Source: Planctomycetota bacterium (GTDB taxonomy: Bacteria; Planctomycetota; UBA1135). Taken from it: DNA of 6,104 nt. Both the position numbers and the translations under genes were made by a program. Below the pieces are notes generated by a model. The model saw only the letters and a program-made list of their open reading frames with translations, did not search any database and was not told the origin of the DNA. The stretch lies in NCBI GenBank assembly GCA_027623585.1, contig JAQBVK010000153.1, positions 1 through 6,104 of the forward strand, written 5' to 3'. The stretch's first letter is position 1. Each line of letters starts with the position of its first letter. This document shows positions 5,197-6,104 of this stretch, piece by piece.

Positions 5197-6104
5197 CTAA
5201 CGCCGCCCGAGGTAGCGTTTGCGGAACAGGGCGTTGGCCGCCAGCCCAGCGAAAATCGCAAAACCGAGAAGTACCGCGAGTTTGCGCAGCATCGCCGGAT
5301 CCGTCCACGCGAGTCCGTGCCAGAACATTCCCTGATAGCCGCTCACCGCCCAGTGGGTAAGCGTGCTCTTCATAGCCAGTTCGACCGGCACCGGCACCGC
5401 AAAGGCTTGCAGCGGGAACCAGGAGCCGCCTAGACAGGACATGACCAGGATGATCAGCGTGCTGACGCCCTCGGCTTGCTTGCTGGTGCGCGCCCACGCC
5501 GCGACCAGCAGACCGAAGGAGGTGACCGCAGCGGTCACGGCGAGTGAGTGCACCAACAGCGTGACCGGGTCGCGGAACACGCCGATCCCGAAAGCGGCCT
5601 CGCCGATCAGGAACAAGAAGACCAGTTGGATGAAGCCGATCGTGAAGGTGAAAATGAATTTTCCGAGCAGCACGCTGGACGGCGGCATCGGCGAGACCAG
5701 CAAGCGGCGCAGCGTGCCGGTTTCGCGCTCGCGCAACAAGGTGCTGCCGCAGGCAACCATGCCGAACATCAGCATCATCACCGCGATGCCGCCCACCGAC
5801 TGCGCCTGCATGAACCCAACCTCGGCCGACCGCTCGGGCGGCGCGATCTCCTCGTCGTTGCGCAGCGGGACCATCGAATTCATCGCGGCGCCGAAGTCGA
5901 AGCCCGCGCTCTGCTCGCCCTCGGTCGACTCGACGTGCTGGCGGATCAGGTCGTACTGCTGCTCGGAGACCTGACGCAGCAAGGCGAGCATCGGCTCGGG
6001 CATGCCGGCTTCCTGCATCTGTCGGTCGATCATCGTGATCCAGCCGCGCCCCTGGTCCTGGCTCAGCCATGCGCTCACTAGGCCGATGCGCACCAATTGC
6101 TCCT
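5197..6104 (-). CDS. ABC-2 type transporter permease (5' end outside the window)
   Basis: This is the C-terminal part of an ABC-2 exporter permease of the inner membrane. The visible 302 residues start with a soluble, Gln/Glu-rich stretch of about 95 residues, probably the periplasmic domain between the first two membrane segments. Five or six hydrophobic spans follow, near residues 101-120, 147-172, 180-200, 212-228 and 272-290 (counted from the codon at 6094-6096). The family signature between the first two of these is clear: LLRERETGTLRRLL, then SPMPPSSVLLGK. GLLVAAWARTSKQAEG and GGSWFPL are also typical. The frame stays open to the right edge and the first transmembrane helix is missing, so the TTG at 6096, although AGGAG precedes it, is probably not the start. 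The ATPase subunit would be expected beyond the edge. The substrate is unknown. The gene ends 12 bp before fabI on the same strand, so they may be co-transcribed. Confidence 0.9.
   Translation of the reverse strand, partial: EQLVRIGLVSAWLSQDQGRGWITMIDRQMQEAGMPEPMLALLRQVSEQQYDLIRQHVESTEGEQSAGFDFGAAMNSMVPLRNDEEIAPPERSAEVGFMQAQSVGGIAVMMLMFGMVACGSTLLRERETGTLRRLLVSPMPPSSVLLGKFIFTFTIGFIQLVFLFLIGEAAFGIGVFRDPVTLLVHSLAVTAAVTSFGLLVAAWARTSKQAEGVSTLIILVMSCLGGSWFPLQAFAVPVPVELAMKSTLTHWAVSGYQGMFWHGLAWTDPAMLRKLAVLLGFAIFAGLAANALFRKRYLGRR

Noticed and set aside
5027..6070. A 347-codon minus-strand frame spanning the permease and the start of fabI.
   Set aside because: The permease and FabI frames carry conserved motifs and membrane segments; this frame yields Arg-rich low-complexity sequence and simply lies one frame off them.
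6092..6104. TTG at 6096 with AGGAG just before it as the true permease start.
   Set aside because: The frame continues open to the edge, the spacing to AGGAG is only 3 nt, and starting here would omit the first membrane helix expected in ABC-2 permeases of this type.

Overview
The window is G+C-rich bacterial chromosome with strong G/C preference at third codon positions, tightly packed genes and no mobile element, RNA gene or CRISPR signature that I can recognise. The FabI-type enoyl-ACP reductase, stand-alone metabolic enzymes and absence of plasmid or phage genes point to an ordinary housekeeping region of a Gram-negative-like bacterium. The style would suit Myxococcota/'Deltaproteobacteria' or a related uncultured lineage, but this is a low-confidence inference from protein flavour, not from a marker gene.

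Layout, left to right. Bases 1-112 hold a perfect 9-bp hairpin and possibly the last codons of an upstream gene. A plus-strand two-gene unit follows (113-997 and 994-1845). It encodes a nitrilase-fold amidase and a stand-alone NAD+ synthetase, joined by a 4-nt ATGA overlap; together they look like the two halves of a glutamine-dependent NAD synthetase made as separate polypeptides. Convergent to it, and overlapping its end by 41 nt, is a minus-strand ThiD-like HMP(-P) kinase (1805-2623) with an unusually short segment before its KGGH motif. Upstream of thiD on the same strand is a cysteine dioxygenase (2700-3296). It is divergent from a plus-strand UPF0324/YeiH-family membrane protein, a putative sulfate exporter (3368-4399). 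Convergent with that gene, sharing stop-codon bases, is minus-strand fabI (4396-5184). FabI is preceded on its strand, after 12 bp, by an ABC-2 transporter permease whose 5' end lies beyond the right edge (5197-6104).

Functional links: the amidase probably feeds ammonia to NadE for the last step of NAD+ synthesis. Cysteine dioxygenase starts cysteine-sulfur oxidation, which ultimately yields sulfite/sulfate, and its divergent neighbour is a candidate exporter for such oxyanions. FabI completes each fatty-acid elongation cycle; its pairing with an ABC-2 exporter may be only positional. I found no new defence or mobile system. The points most worth checking are the split NAD synthetase, the nine-C tract just inside nadE, the dioxygenase/exporter pair with a possible leaderless promoter, and the shortened ThiD.
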